From the NCBI GenBank assembly GCA_964385465.1, contig CAYLPJ010000061.1, positions 1-34,427 on the forward strand: a stretch of DNA of 34,427 nucleotides, written 5' to 3'. This stretch comes from CAYLPJ01 sp964385465. Lineage in GTDB: Bacteria > Planctomycetota > Phycisphaerae > SM23-33. A model generated the notes under the pieces. It was not told the origin of the DNA and did not search any database. It saw nothing but the letters and a program-made list of their open reading frames with translations. Of the stretch, positions 26,639 through 34,427 are shown piece by piece. Position 1 is the first letter of the stretch. Each line of letters begins with the position of its first letter. Both the position numbers and the translations under genes were made by a program.

Positions 26639-27970
26639 CTATGGCGTGCGGTCCGGGCGGGTGACCGCTTTCAGCGGTACGCAGGTGACGGCGACGTCTT
26701 CCTTGCCGACCGAGTAGATCACCCACAGAGCCTTCCCGACCACCGTGGCGTGGGGGTATTGGAAGCCGGGGCCTTTGCCGAGTTTGATTGTCCGCGGGGC
26801 CCCGGCGGGCGGACGGGTGTGCCGCACCGGCGGGGCGCCGCTGCGAAGCGCCCACGCGCGGTCGAACGTGATGCCGTCCCGCGAGACGGCCAGCACAAGA
26901 GGGTCGCGTCGGCGTCGGCGGCCTTCGATGGCTCCCCAGGTCAGGTTGCCGATCACGTACGCCGAGCCGTCGGGCAGCGTGCCGGCCGCCGAGCGCGAGG
27001 CGGCGTCCGGGATGCCGGTCGGGCGGATCGGCGACCAGTTCCTGGCGGTCTCGTCGAACACCGACGCGTACAGGCGGCCCGAGCGGCGAAGGTCGCGGAA
27101 CAGCCGCACCGCCTTGCCGTCGCTCGCACGCCGGTAGCTCGTCGGCTCGCACACGCGGTGCCCGTCGGCGGCCAGCATCGTGTGCCCGAAGCTCTTCCAG
27201 TTGCCCGTGCCGACCGCGTAGTCTTCCAGCCCCGGGCCCGAGGGGCGGAAGCTCCACGAAGGGCAGTTGTCCGGCCGGTGCCGCAGGGCCGTCAGGCGGG
27301 CGGCAATCCCGGCGAAACGCGGATCGTCGGCCCCGGCGATCCCGTGGGCGTGGCCCTCGACCGCCGGCGGCGGGTCGCCGTGCAGCATGAACAGCGGGCC
27401 GAGGGAGCCGTCGGCGCCGATCGAGCGCGCGACGTTGCCGTGGCACGGCCGGCTGCCGTGAACCCGTGAGGCGCGGTCGTGGCCGTCCCCGCAGGCGTTG
27501 ATCCCGGCGACGGCAACCACGCGGCCGTCGAGCAGGTGCAGGCCGTTGGCGGTCAGAACCAGGTTCCAGCCCCCGTAGGCGGCCTCGACGGGCCCCAGCG
27601 GGGGGAAGCACTCGGCCGGCGCGGACCACCGTCGCCCGTCGGCGGACGTGGCGTGGAGCACGCGCTGTCCGGGGCCGTCTTCCTGGCAGAGGTGGTTGGA
27701 CCACGTGGCGTGGAAGCGACGGCCGTCGTGGAGGATGTGCGGATGGTGGCTGTACGTGCCCGTCTCGGGGCGGACGCGCATGACCTCGAAGTGCTCGACG
27801 CCCGCGAGCACCGGGAACCCCGCCGCCGTGCCCGGCCCGGTGGCCTTGCTCACCGTCCACCGCACCGGCGGCTCGGCGCCGCCCGCCGATGCCGCCGCCA
27901 CCGATGCCGCCGCGGCCACCAGACACTGGAGCTTCTGCGCCGCCGAAGTCGCCGCCTGGAAGTGTGTCAT
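26639..27970 (-). CDS. Exported sialidase-like (BNR repeat) protein
   Basis: The 443-aa protein has a signal peptide (about residues 1-31, ending ASAGGA) and a propeller of the sialidase superfamily. Asp-box-like motifs are TSADGRRWSAP, SRDGITFDRAW and FDETARNWSPI; early strands HHPHILHDGRRFHATWSNH and WNLVLTANGLHLLDGRVVAV fit the same fold. Sialidases cleave terminal sialic acids, but many planctomycetal members probably act on other sugars, and the three-arginine pocket cannot be confirmed by eye. ATG 27970 has GGAGG five bases upstream and is preferred to ATG 27985. The heparinase-like gene lies 134 bases upstream in the same direction, so the two may work on one extracellular polysaccharide. 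Confidence 0.78.
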   Translation of the reverse strand: MTHFQAATSAAQKLQCLVAAAASVAAASAGGAEPPVRWTVSKATGPGTAAGFPVLAGVEHFEVMRVRPETGTYSHHPHILHDGRRFHATWSNHLCQEDGPGQRVLHATSADGRRWSAPAECFPPLGPVEAAYGGWNLVLTANGLHLLDGRVVAVAGINACGDGHDRASRVHGSRPCHGNVARSIGADGSLGPLFMLHGDPPPAVEGHAHGIAGADDPRFAGIAARLTALRHRPDNCPSWSFRPSGPGLEDYAVGTGNWKSFGHTMLAADGHRVCEPTSYRRASDGKAVRLFRDLRRSGRLYASVFDETARNWSPIRPTGIPDAASRSAAGTLPDGSAYVIGNLTWGAIEGRRRRRDPLVLAVSRDGITFDRAWALRSGAPPVRHTRPPAGAPRTIKLGKGPGFQYPHATVVGKALWVIYSVGKEDVAVTCVPLKAVTRPDRTP

Positions 27971-28104
27971 CGGTCCTCCGATCATGCTGGCTGGCCGTTC
28001 CGTGTCCAAAGCCGCCGACGCCCGCCTCGGCGGCGGGGGGGTATTTGGCGGTTGCGAAGGCCGCGTCGGCCGGGGACCTCTCGCCGCCTGACCGCCCATT
28101 CAGC

Positions 28105-30540
28105 CTATGGGGCCGGCGGCGCCCGGTCAACCGCGGCGGGGCGTGCGGGGCGCGGGCGTGCGCTTCGCGGCCCGGCCGGCGGCTGGGGCGCGGCGTCGGG
28201 CAGCTCGCCGATCACCGTGCGGTACTCCCGGCGGTCCCGCCACGCGGCGAAGTGCGGATGGCCAGACCAGCGGCAGTAGTGGTCCTGCACGTTGCGAGCG
28301 AGCTCGTGCGTCGAGGTCCGGCCGCCTTCGGAGACCTTGACCCGCCCGCCCGGCGGCCCGGCCGTCGCGAAGGTCACGTCGTAGACGCGTCCGCCGACGG
28401 TGATCCGCACCCCGGCCCCCCGCGGCGGGGACAGGGGGGCCACGGGCGGCATGGCGGGCGTGGCCTGCTCTGCCGCGTGAAGGACCACCAGGAACCGCCG
28501 CTCGCCGCCGGGCCGCTCGTGGGAGATCTCGATCCGCCAGCCGCCCACGCCGATCGTGTTCGCCCGGTTGTGCTCGCTCTTGGAGCCCTTACACTCGTCG
28601 TACGTCCTGGCCGTGGGACCGTAGTTGACGCCGTTGACCTCGAACTCGTGCCACGGTCCGCCCATCGTGCGGACCGTGCGGTCCGGCTCGGCCGGCAGAA
28701 GGGGGCGGACGAACAGCCGCCCCGTCATGCCGGGCCAGCGGTCGTCGAGGGTGAACGTCCCCTCGCCGGTGTGCAGATACCGGCCGCCGGGGGACGGGTT
28801 GGGGACCATCGAGCGCCCGTCGGGGGCGACCGCGAGCTGGCGGTCGGGCGGCAGGGAATCGTCCGCCTGCCGCCGGCGGCTCCACCGAGGCTCATACAGG
28901 GCGTGCAGGTTCCAGATCACCTCCAGGTCGTCCTTCGCCGGCCTGACGCGGTCGAACACCACGAACGTGTCCGGGCGCAGGTACAGGAACTGCCGCGTCG
29001 CCGACCGGACGCGCTGCGGCGGGTACGAATGCGTCGCGTCCCCGGCGGCATAGTCCAGCAGCGGCGAGGTCTCGTAGGCGACGATCCGCCCCTCCCGGAA
29101 CGGGCGCGACTGCCCCCGCGGCCGCTCGATGCCCCACGCCTTCCACCACCCCGGCTGCTGGATCGGCGACTGCCCGCCGCGGACGACCACCCCCAGCAGG
29201 CGGTCCTTGTACCCGCGGAGCTCCAACGGCCGGCGGCCGACCGTGATCGAATTGTGCGCGATCGTCTGGCGGGCGTAGTGCGTCACGTGGGGGCGCTCCT
29301 CGCCCATCGACCGGGCACCGGCGAAACCCATCGCGCCGCTGTTGAGGGAGTGTACGCCGCCAGTGTCGGCCGCGAGAATGCCGCGCCGGCCGATCAGGAA
29401 GTGCAGGTTGTCCGCGTTGTTGCGCCCCCAGTAGCCGTCGATCTCCCCGAACCGCCCGCAGCGGAACAGCGCGTACGTCGCTCCCGCCGTCCAGTCCGAC
29501 CGCATCACCGCGTGGCCGTTCTCCGGGAACAGTCGCGCCGGCGGCAGCGTGTCGGGAGCGACGGCCGGGAGGTCCGGATCCAGCCACAGCAGCTTGCCCC
29601 AGACCCCGCCCTGCCCGACGGCGGAATCGCCCCAGCCCATCGAGATCCGCGAGATCACCTCCCGAACCCACCACTGCCCGAGCCCGTCGCGGAACCGCCG
29701 CGCCGCCAGGACGGTGAGGTTCTCCCCGCCGAACTTCGCCGGCGTGACCGTCTGCCAGTGGCGGCACATCGCCGTGACGCCCACGTGCACGCACGCCGGC
29801 TGCCCCTCCCACGGGCGGTAGTGGTAGATGTACCACGACGGCGTGTGAGCGGCGAAGTCGCACCGGCCGACCCAGTCCAGGCCCGTCGCCGTCGTCCAGG
29901 CCAGCGCCATCGTGAACCACTCGGTGTAGAAATGCTCCCCGTTGTAGCCGTGCCCCATCGAGCTGCCGCCGCGCCCGGCAGACCACGTGTTGTTGTACGC
30001 TACCCCCGCGGCGAGGTCCTTGCGGTAGCTGCGGGCCAGCACGTCGTCGAGGTAGGCGTCCTGGCCGTGGCCGCGGGCCGCCAGCGCCAACGTCAGGTGG
30101 GGCCGCCAGCGGTTCGCGCGAATCGCCTCGACCAGCCGGGCGGCCTCGGCCCGCTGCTCGGCCGGGGAGACCCCCGCCATCACCAGGTCCGCCGCGAGGG
30201 CGTACGGCTGGTGCCAGCCCGGGCGAAGCGCCGCCCGGGCCTTGTCCAGGTACGCCCGCTCGCCGGTGAGGTGGTACAGCACGCCCAGCAGCACCGCCCC
30301 GGCCTCGCCGTCGGCGGCCAGCTTCCGCGCGCGAGCCAACTCCGCCGCGATCGCCGGATGCGCCAGCCGACGCCGCAGCCGCGGAATGTCACGCCGGCAA
30401 AACAGCAGCCGCGGGTGCTCGCCCCGGGCGAGAGGGCAGTCGGCCGGGACCGCGACGCCGCCGATGCGAACGGTCTCGCCTGCCGCCGCCGGCCAGGCCA
30501 TCCACCCCGTCAGCAGGAGCACGCTCATCGCCCGTCCCAT
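28105..30540 (-). CDS. Exported heparinase II/III-like polysaccharide lyase
   Basis: The 811-aa protein begins with a signal peptide (about residues 1-20, WPAAAG). The start of the helical toroid domain, HPRLLFCRRDIPRLRRRL, is characteristic of the heparinase II/III and alginate lyase superfamily. Helical repeats run to about residue 340 and include YNNTWSAGRGGSSMGHGYNG. From about 365 comes the heparinase II/III-type beta-sandwich with GHAVMRSDW, RNNADNLHFLIGRRGILAAD and HNSITV. These enzymes break acidic polysaccharides by beta-elimination; candidate Asn, Tyr and His residues are present but I cannot assign the catalytic set or substrate. The last ~40 residues are Pro/Ala/Arg-rich and probably disordered. 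GAGGAG precedes ATG 30540. A -35-like TTGAAA lies at 30607-30602, without a good -10. It is probably followed by the sialidase-like gene in one unit. Confidence 0.8.
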   Translation of the reverse strand: MGRAMSVLLLTGWMAWPAAAGETVRIGGVAVPADCPLARGEHPRLLFCRRDIPRLRRRLAHPAIAAELARARKLAADGEAGAVLLGVLYHLTGERAYLDKARAALRPGWHQPYALAADLVMAGVSPAEQRAEAARLVEAIRANRWRPHLTLALAARGHGQDAYLDDVLARSYRKDLAAGVAYNNTWSAGRGGSSMGHGYNGEHFYTEWFTMALAWTTATGLDWVGRCDFAAHTPSWYIYHYRPWEGQPACVHVGVTAMCRHWQTVTPAKFGGENLTVLAARRFRDGLGQWWVREVISRISMGWGDSAVGQGGVWGKLLWLDPDLPAVAPDTLPPARLFPENGHAVMRSDWTAGATYALFRCGRFGEIDGYWGRNNADNLHFLIGRRGILAADTGGVHSLNSGAMGFAGARSMGEERPHVTHYARQTIAHNSITVGRRPLELRGYKDRLLGVVVRGGQSPIQQPGWWKAWGIERPRGQSRPFREGRIVAYETSPLLDYAAGDATHSYPPQRVRSATRQFLYLRPDTFVVFDRVRPAKDDLEVIWNLHALYEPRWSRRRQADDSLPPDRQLAVAPDGRSMVPNPSPGGRYLHTGEGTFTLDDRWPGMTGRLFVRPLLPAEPDRTVRTMGGPWHEFEVNGVNYGPTARTYDECKGSKSEHNRANTIGVGGWRIEISHERPGGERRFLVVLHAAEQATPAMPPVAPLSPPRGAGVRITVGGRVYDVTFATAGPPGGRVKVSEGGRTSTHELARNVQDHYCRWSGHPHFAAWRDRREYRTVIGELPDAAPQPPAGPRSARPRPARPAAVDRAPPAP

Positions 30541-30711
30541 CTGCTGCTCCTCTCACCCCGCCGGTACGTGTTGCGAGAACCATCGGCCGCCGCCCTGTGC
30601 GTTTCAACGCCCGCAACCGCCCCCCGGACCGGCCCCGCCGCCCCAGCCGACCCGCCCCGGCCCCGGGGCCGGCGTGACCGCCCCTGAAGAACGGTTTTCC
30701 AACTCAACCCC

Positions 30712-30737
30712 TTGACTCCCCCGGCCGATTCCATAAT
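30712..30737 (+). promoter_or_regulatory. Probable promoter of tRNA-Asn
   Basis: TTGACT (30712-30717) and CATAAT (30732-30737) match consensus at five of six positions each, 40 bases before the tRNA. The spacer is only 14 bases, shorter than usual, so one of the boxes may be slightly misplaced. Confidence 0.45.
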
Positions 30738-30776
30738 ACTAAACGACTTCCCGGCCACCGCCGGGAGAGCTGTCCT

Positions 30777-30849
30777 TCCCCGATAGCTCAATTGGTAGAG
30801 CGAGCGGCTGTTAACCGCTAGGTTGTTGGTTCGAGTCCAACTCGGGGAG
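30777..30849 (+). tRNA. tRNA-Asn (anticodon GUU)
   Basis: The 73-base cloverleaf has acceptor TCCCCGA/TCGGGGA, D arm GCTC-AATTGGTA-GAGC, anticodon arm AGCGG-CTGTTAA-CCGCT with anticodon GTT, and T arm GTTGG-TTCGAGT-CCAAC. The discriminator is G and CCA is not encoded. It reads AAC and AAU codons. It is the last feature of typical high GC before the low-GC segment on the right, so it is a plausible integration site. Confidence 0.96.
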
Positions 30850-30852
30850 GTC

Positions 30853-30888
30853 AACCCCGCTGCCAAACACGCGGCGGGGTTTTCTCTT
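30853..30888 (+). terminator. Intrinsic terminator after tRNA-Asn
   Basis: AACCCCGCTGC (30853-30863) pairs with GCGGCGGGGTT (30871-30881), 11 pairs including one G-T, around a 7-base loop, then TTCTCTT. Confidence 0.8.
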
Positions 30889-31070
30889 GCGCCCGCCCCG
30901 CCCCAAACCGCCGCCCCCAACGCCCTTTGCGCCAGCACCTTACCCGCCGCCGCTCTCACCCCCGCCCGCATCCTGTTAACCCCCGTCCCGCCCAGCCGGC
31001 CCTCTCGCCCGCTCTCTCGCCGAGACCGGCCGTCCTCTGGGCCTCGGGTTAACCGGACTGTTCGACCTGG

Positions 31071-31081
31071 TCCCCGAGTTG
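31071..31081 (-). repeat. Inverted 11-base copy of the tRNA-Asn 3' end
   Basis: Read on the minus strand, these bases are CAACTCGGGGA, identical to tRNA-Asn positions 30838-30848 (T stem into acceptor stem). An attachment site made by a tRNA integrase would normally be a direct repeat, so this may be a remnant, a rearrangement or chance. Confidence 0.35.
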
Positions 31082-31111
31082 AACAAGAGAAACCAAGCGG
31101 TCGCCGCTTGG
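31082..31111 (-). terminator. Intrinsic terminator for the leftward low-GC genes
   Basis: On the minus strand CCAAGCGG, loop CGA and CCGCTTGG form a perfect 8-bp stem followed by TTTCTCTTGTT. The stem can be extended by flanking AGAGA/TCTCT. It lies about 275 bases downstream of the PocR-domain gene in the direction of transcription. Confidence 0.65.
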
Positions 31112-31385
31112 CTCTCTCTGTTCCCGCCCGCCCTCCCCTCCACGGAAGCGACCAGCCCGGCGGCCCGCCCCACGGTCCAGACACCCCCTACAAACTGCCG
31201 CACTCGCTGCTCAGTGCCTCAATTCGCTCGACCGCCGAGTTCTCCGAAGGCACGCAAAGACCCGCCCGTCGGCAACCACCTCAAACTCCGGCCTGGCGCA
31301 CCCGAGGACGCGATCGGAATAGGGCCGCACTTGGCCACCGCTCAGCCATTGTCAGAAGCCACGTCCATCGTCCCTTCGCCCGTCC

Positions 31386-33242
31386 CTAGCAGGGCATGAT
31401 TCCCTCTCCGCTGCCCGTCGTGCCCAGTAAGTCTCGTCGCTCGTCGTCCGTAGAGTCAAAAAGGCTGCCGATCGAGTCGGAACTCCCCTCCGCAATCCGC
31501 TGCACGTCAGCATTGCTGCCGATAGCTCGGATCACCTCAGTCCCAGTCTCGAAGATCGCCTCCTGGCATACCTCGCTAACACCCCCCTCATCACGAGCAG
31601 GCAATGGACATGCCGTCTGCGGCTTCCTTACGGCAAACAGGAGCATGTATAGAACCCGCCCGACCGGGGCAATGACGCAGTAGTATGAACGCCCAAAGGG
31701 CAAGAGGAGATCAGCATCCTGCCATGCCGTCTCCAGCAACCCGCATACTTCTTTCGCATATTCGTTGACCGGGTAGCGACCTCGCTGACGGTCGAAGAGG
31801 AAGCTCAACGGATGCATCTGACCGTAGCCAACCCGAATTCGACCCAGCCGCTTTCCGAACGGCGTAAACACACGCCCACCGTCCTCGCCATCACGTGCAA
31901 GCACTGAGACGACCCCTGACCCAACAGGACAAGCCACGAGGTACACCGCCGAGAACCCCCAGAACTGCCGCAGTCGCCCAAGAACTGAAACTCGCAGCGC
32001 GTCGATCGGTCCCTTCTCAGATGATACAGCATCCATCCGGGCTATCACCTCCTTCCTGAGTAACGCCTCCGATCTTACCCGGAAGTTCAGGTACGCACTG
32101 GATGCGCTTCGTTCCAGTCGCTCTGCGTTCGCCTGCAAGATGTCAACGACCCCCGCCAAGTCCCGTTCCTGCAGACGGAAGCTTCCGGCAGACACCTCTT
32201 CCTGCGTCTGTGCTCGTGCGCCCCCCAAGACAGTGAGAATCCCCCCCAGCCGTTCCTTGTGTTGCTTCAGGTTCGGAAGCCGATCGATCACCTCATCGAC
32301 AGTCGATAGGTCTCGACCGTCGATAACGAACTGCCCGGTCATCATTACACCTACCAGGAGATCATGAACAACAATGGGCGCCGCAAACTCCGTCAGCCCG
32401 GCCCAGCACTTATGCGTTGCCCAGCCCTGAAAGGAAGGCGCTGCCCAAGCTCGCGCCATTCTCGCGATCAGCTTCGTATCCGATTCGTAGCAGAACCGCT
32501 GTCGCCTGCGAGCAGTCAAGAAGGCTGGGCAGCGATCCCAGTCTCTCTCGAGGCAGTATGCCGGTTGGCCGGCGCACGTTCCCTTCCACGCGTAGTCAAC
32601 AGGGCAGTTATCTGGCCGGACTTTGCCTTCGAACTGATTGAGAAGCGAGCCAACCACAGTGCTACGACAGAGCTGGCAGAAGGGGTTGTACCCCATGGGA
32701 ACGCTCTGCCACTTCGTTACGAACTGCTCGGCCGGCGTCCACACGACGTCCTCTCGACGCCCCACGCGGAACACGTTGCCTGCATAGATTGTGAGAGGAG
32801 CGCCGATCTCTCTGGCCATGCCGACAGATGCACGCCTAAGCAACTCTCTATCAACCAGGTGGGTGAGAAGAACATCCTTCTCCCGGCGAACCGGCTGCTC
32901 GCAGAAGAGAATGCCCACAAAGCCCTCCCATCGATTGATACGGTCCTCCCGGTAGACCCGGAAATCGCGCTTCGTAGACCAACTATTCGGGACCCGAATC
33001 AGGCGAAGAGCCTCCGCCTCCGATCTGAAAACGAAGGCCTCGAATGGTGCTGGACAGACCCATGGCGGCTGCCCGCAACGCAGGAGCTTAGGGTTTGGCA
33101 GACCGTCCCTACCGTCCCGCCCTTCCCGTAGGATGCTCCGTAACTCTGCTTCCGATTCAATTGCCACTTCATGAGGACTGAACTCCCACTCTTGCCAATT
33201 CAGGCAGTGTGGGCAGCGAATTGCAAAGCCGTTGGACGCCAT
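31386..33242 (-). CDS. Cys-rich PocR-domain sensor protein with GAF-like C-terminal region, 618 aa
   Basis: No signal peptide or membrane segment is seen, so it is probably cytosolic. The N-terminus has a zinc-knuckle-like set, Cys10-x2-Cys13 and Cys56-x6-Cys63. Residues about 85-185 are unfamiliar. A region resembling the PocR ligand-binding domain spans about 186-310: FCQLCRS (Cys189, Cys192), Cys213, Cys223, Cys230, Cys238, then RFCYESD and HKCWAGLTEFAAPIVV followed by LLVGVMMTGQFVI, the typical end of that domain. A helical linker (about 315-400) leads to a GAF-like alpha/beta region (about 405-575) and an acidic tail. PocR domains sense small molecules and usually sit on transcription factors, kinases or cyclases; here no DNA-binding, kinase or cyclase domain is recognised, so output may pass to the ATPase encoded just upstream. 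GAGGAAG precedes ATG 33242, and the gap from the ATPase stop is 53 bases. Confidence 0.72.
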   Translation of the reverse strand: MASNGFAIRCPHCLNWQEWEFSPHEVAIESEAELRSILREGRDGRDGLPNPKLLRCGQPPWVCPAPFEAFVFRSEAEALRLIRVPNSWSTKRDFRVYREDRINRWEGFVGILFCEQPVRREKDVLLTHLVDRELLRRASVGMAREIGAPLTIYAGNVFRVGRREDVVWTPAEQFVTKWQSVPMGYNPFCQLCRSTVVGSLLNQFEGKVRPDNCPVDYAWKGTCAGQPAYCLERDWDRCPAFLTARRRQRFCYESDTKLIARMARAWAAPSFQGWATHKCWAGLTEFAAPIVVHDLLVGVMMTGQFVIDGRDLSTVDEVIDRLPNLKQHKERLGGILTVLGGARAQTQEEVSAGSFRLQERDLAGVVDILQANAERLERSASSAYLNFRVRSEALLRKEVIARMDAVSSEKGPIDALRVSVLGRLRQFWGFSAVYLVACPVGSGVVSVLARDGEDGGRVFTPFGKRLGRIRVGYGQMHPLSFLFDRQRGRYPVNEYAKEVCGLLETAWQDADLLLPFGRSYYCVIAPVGRVLYMLLFAVRKPQTACPLPARDEGGVSEVCQEAIFETGTEVIRAIGSNADVQRIAEGSSDSIGSLFDSTDDERRDLLGTTGSGEGIMPC

Positions 33243-33295
33243 AGTCTTTCTTCCTCAGCACGATTACAAGGTCCGCGTATCGGAAGCAGGACGGA

Positions 33296-34427
33296 TCACG
33301 CCCCAACAGGCCACTTCTGGTGAACCCGGGCCAGCAAGTGCTGGAATACCTTCGGATGCATGACGAAACTCGCCGAGCCGTCCACATCATCGCCGAACCG
33401 CTCCAAGAGGGCAATACAGTCTCCATCCCAATTGTAGGAAAACAGGGACCAGACGTGGATCGCCTTCTTCCCAAGGGCATATCGTCGGTAGCCGGCATCG
33501 CCTAGCGCATCGGCGATGCTCCGGTATACTTGTGGACTTTGCGTGTGTATGGCGACGCCAATCCATCCTGCCTCCCAGAGCGTTGTGACGGTCGTCACAA
33601 AGTCGCATACACCATCGGTTCGTCGCTTCAAATCCCGGTCATTGAATGGAACGGGAATGCCCCGCATGGCGTCGACAAGGCGATGGAGGAAAGCGAATCG
33701 ACGCGATCCCTCTGCCAAGAGTTCCCGCGTCATCTGATTGCTCTCTGTACGAACCGTTTCTCTCAGTATCTGCTCTCCAATCCTCCCCTTCTTGCCAAGA
33801 AGGACCTCGTCAACCGACACACCGTATTGGCGCGCCGCTGTTAGAACAGCTTCCCTTGCAAATCGCTGCAGATCGCGTGCTCGATGGTGGGTATGACGGA
33901 GGACGTAGTCAAATGACTCCTCGAACAACGGGGGATCTGTATGGTCATTCAGGACGCGTGGAGTGAATAGGACAGACCACGAGTCAGGCTGCTCGCTGTG
34001 CCGGCCAACGTGACGGAATTCCCACTGTATGCGTTTGTTAATGAACTCCTTGAGAGTCTGCTCAGTCCACTGGATCTTGGCAGTGTACTGGCTGAGCTTC
34101 TGAGGCAGATCAAGGCGCCCGATATCATAACGGTGCCATGGGATTGCCAGATGAACTTGGAGGAGCTGGTTCTGGCTCGGCTGGAAGGTACTCCTATACA
34201 CGTTGAGAAGAGCAGTGATCATCGCTTGGGCAAGCCCGGGTTGATCCTCGAGCGGGGAGCTGGGGCTCTCGATAGGCTCAATGCCAACGATGGGCTTCAG
34301 AACGTCGGAGGGCAGGTCCAGGAGGCATTTCTGTATTTCGTTGAGGAGCTTGTGGTGAAAGGCCCGAGAGATGGAGGTATTGTCAGAAGCTGTGGATGAC
34401 GGGCGCATAAACGCGGCGTATCCTCGG
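33296..34427 (-). CDS. P-loop ATPase-like protein, C-terminal part (N-terminus outside window)
   Basis: The frame is open to the right edge, with codons upstream of the first ATG (34408) still coding, so the true start and any Walker A motif lie outside. At least 376 residues are present. The arrangement recalls Orc1/Cdc6-, KAP- or Sll1717-type P-loop ATPases: a strand LQVHLAIPWHRYDIG followed by KIQWTEQTLKEFINKRIQWEF, then LFTPRV and YVLRHTHHRARDLQRF. The last is the typical RPRD-like segment, here RARD, that precedes a winged-helix domain. Later segments (TVRTESNQMTRELL, DFVTTVTTLWEAGWIGV) would form that domain and a C-terminal region. ATPases of this group occur in phage-defence loci and as regulators, but no function is shown here. 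It is the upstream partner of the PocR-domain gene, 53 bases away in the same direction, with the same low GC. Confidence 0.6.
   Translation of the reverse strand, partial: RGYAAFMRPSSTASDNTSISRAFHHKLLNEIQKCLLDLPSDVLKPIVGIEPIESPSSPLEDQPGLAQAMITALLNVYRSTFQPSQNQLLQVHLAIPWHRYDIGRLDLPQKLSQYTAKIQWTEQTLKEFINKRIQWEFRHVGRHSEQPDSWSVLFTPRVLNDHTDPPLFEESFDYVLRHTHHRARDLQRFAREAVLTAARQYGVSVDEVLLGKKGRIGEQILRETVRTESNQMTRELLAEGSRRFAFLHRLVDAMRGIPVPFNDRDLKRRTDGVCDFVTTVTTLWEAGWIGVAIHTQSPQVYRSIADALGDAGYRRYALGKKAIHVWSLFSYNWDGDCIALLERFGDDVDGSASFVMHPKVFQHLLARVHQKWPVGA

Larger units (their letters stand above)
30889..31385. other. Gene-free stretch between tRNA-Asn and the low-GC genes
   Basis: I see no convincing gene in these ~500 bases; the open frames are low-complexity Pro/Arg-rich reading of C-rich DNA. 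It holds a minus-strand terminator hairpin (31082-31111), an 11-base inverted copy of the tRNA-Asn 3' end (31071-31081), and two further GTTAAC sites (near 30976 and 31048) that echo the tRNA anticodon region. Base composition shifts from C-rich on the left to more even on the right, so it probably contains the junction of the island. Confidence 0.5.
31386..34427. mobile_element. Candidate left end of a horizontally acquired island
   Basis: GC falls here: two 60-base lines I counted give 60% (31441) and 53% (33841), against about 70-80% in most lines to the left. Codons in both genes use many more A/T third bases than the rest of the window. The segment begins about 540 bases after a tRNA-Asn gene, a common integration target. 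No integrase or transposase is visible, and the right end is outside the window, so this is composition plus position only. Confidence 0.5.

Noticed and set aside
30823..31389. A plus-strand open frame of 188 codons beginning inside tRNA-Asn
   Set aside because: It starts within the tRNA and crosses its terminator; the product is low-complexity Pro/Arg/Ala sequence.
32364..33131. A 255-codon plus-strand frame opposite the PocR-domain gene
   Set aside because: It lacks a ribosome site and recognisable domain; the opposite strand has ordered Cys motifs and a PocR-like signature.
33998..34399. A 133-codon plus-strand frame that looks protein-like (Leu/Glu-rich) opposite the ATPase gene
   Set aside because: It is fully antisense to a longer coding frame with family motifs; Leu/Glu richness arises from the mirrored codons.

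Overview
The window is high-GC DNA (about 70% or more by eye over most of its length). Its gene content points to a planctomycete-like bacterium, perhaps of the Phycisphaerae. The pointers are large secreted PQQ-type and TolB-type beta-propeller proteins, a cytochrome c protein resembling hydrazine synthase alpha, many secreted carbohydrate-active proteins, and Gfo/Idh/MocA plus sugar-isomerase genes. This assignment is inference; there is no rRNA in the window to test it.

Layout, left to right. (1) 1-9.1 kb: the 3' part of clpB; a small acidic protein with a near-consensus promoter; two exported proteins linked to carbohydrate (a GH113-like TIM barrel and a propeller with a CBM9-like end); a leftward group encoding a SAM hydroxide adenosyltransferase, BioD and a BI-1/YccA membrane protein; and pcm, which may have a leaderless mRNA. 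(2) 9.1-14.7 kb: a leftward pair encoding an exported methyltransferase-like/PQQ-propeller fusion and an exported propeller/c-type cytochrome related to hydrazine synthase alpha. (3) 14.8-19.5 kb: sugar-metabolism genes (TIM-barrel isomerase coupled to a Gfo/Idh/MocA dehydrogenase; zinc alcohol dehydrogenase with ribokinase) and a lipoprotein. (4) 19.7-24.1 kb: tRNA-Gln(CUG) with promoter and terminator, then a tight three-gene operon for a membrane flavocytochrome, a CuA-type cupredoxin and a Zn/Cd P-type ATPase. (5) 24.2-30.5 kb: leftward katG, a sialidase-like protein and a heparinase II/III-like polysaccharide lyase. (6) 30.7-34.4 kb: tRNA-Asn(GUU), then a gene-free stretch, then a region of clearly lower GC (about 53-60% in lines I counted). 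That region encodes a Cys-rich PocR-domain sensor and the C-terminal part of a P-loop ATPase-like protein that runs off the window.

The most unusual parts are the low-GC sensor/ATPase pair next to tRNA-Asn, which looks like the edge of an acquired island and may be a signalling or defence module; the methyltransferase-PQQ plus HZS-alpha-like pair; and the flavocytochrome/CuA/zinc-ATPase operon. I found no CRISPR array, transposase, integrase or rRNA.
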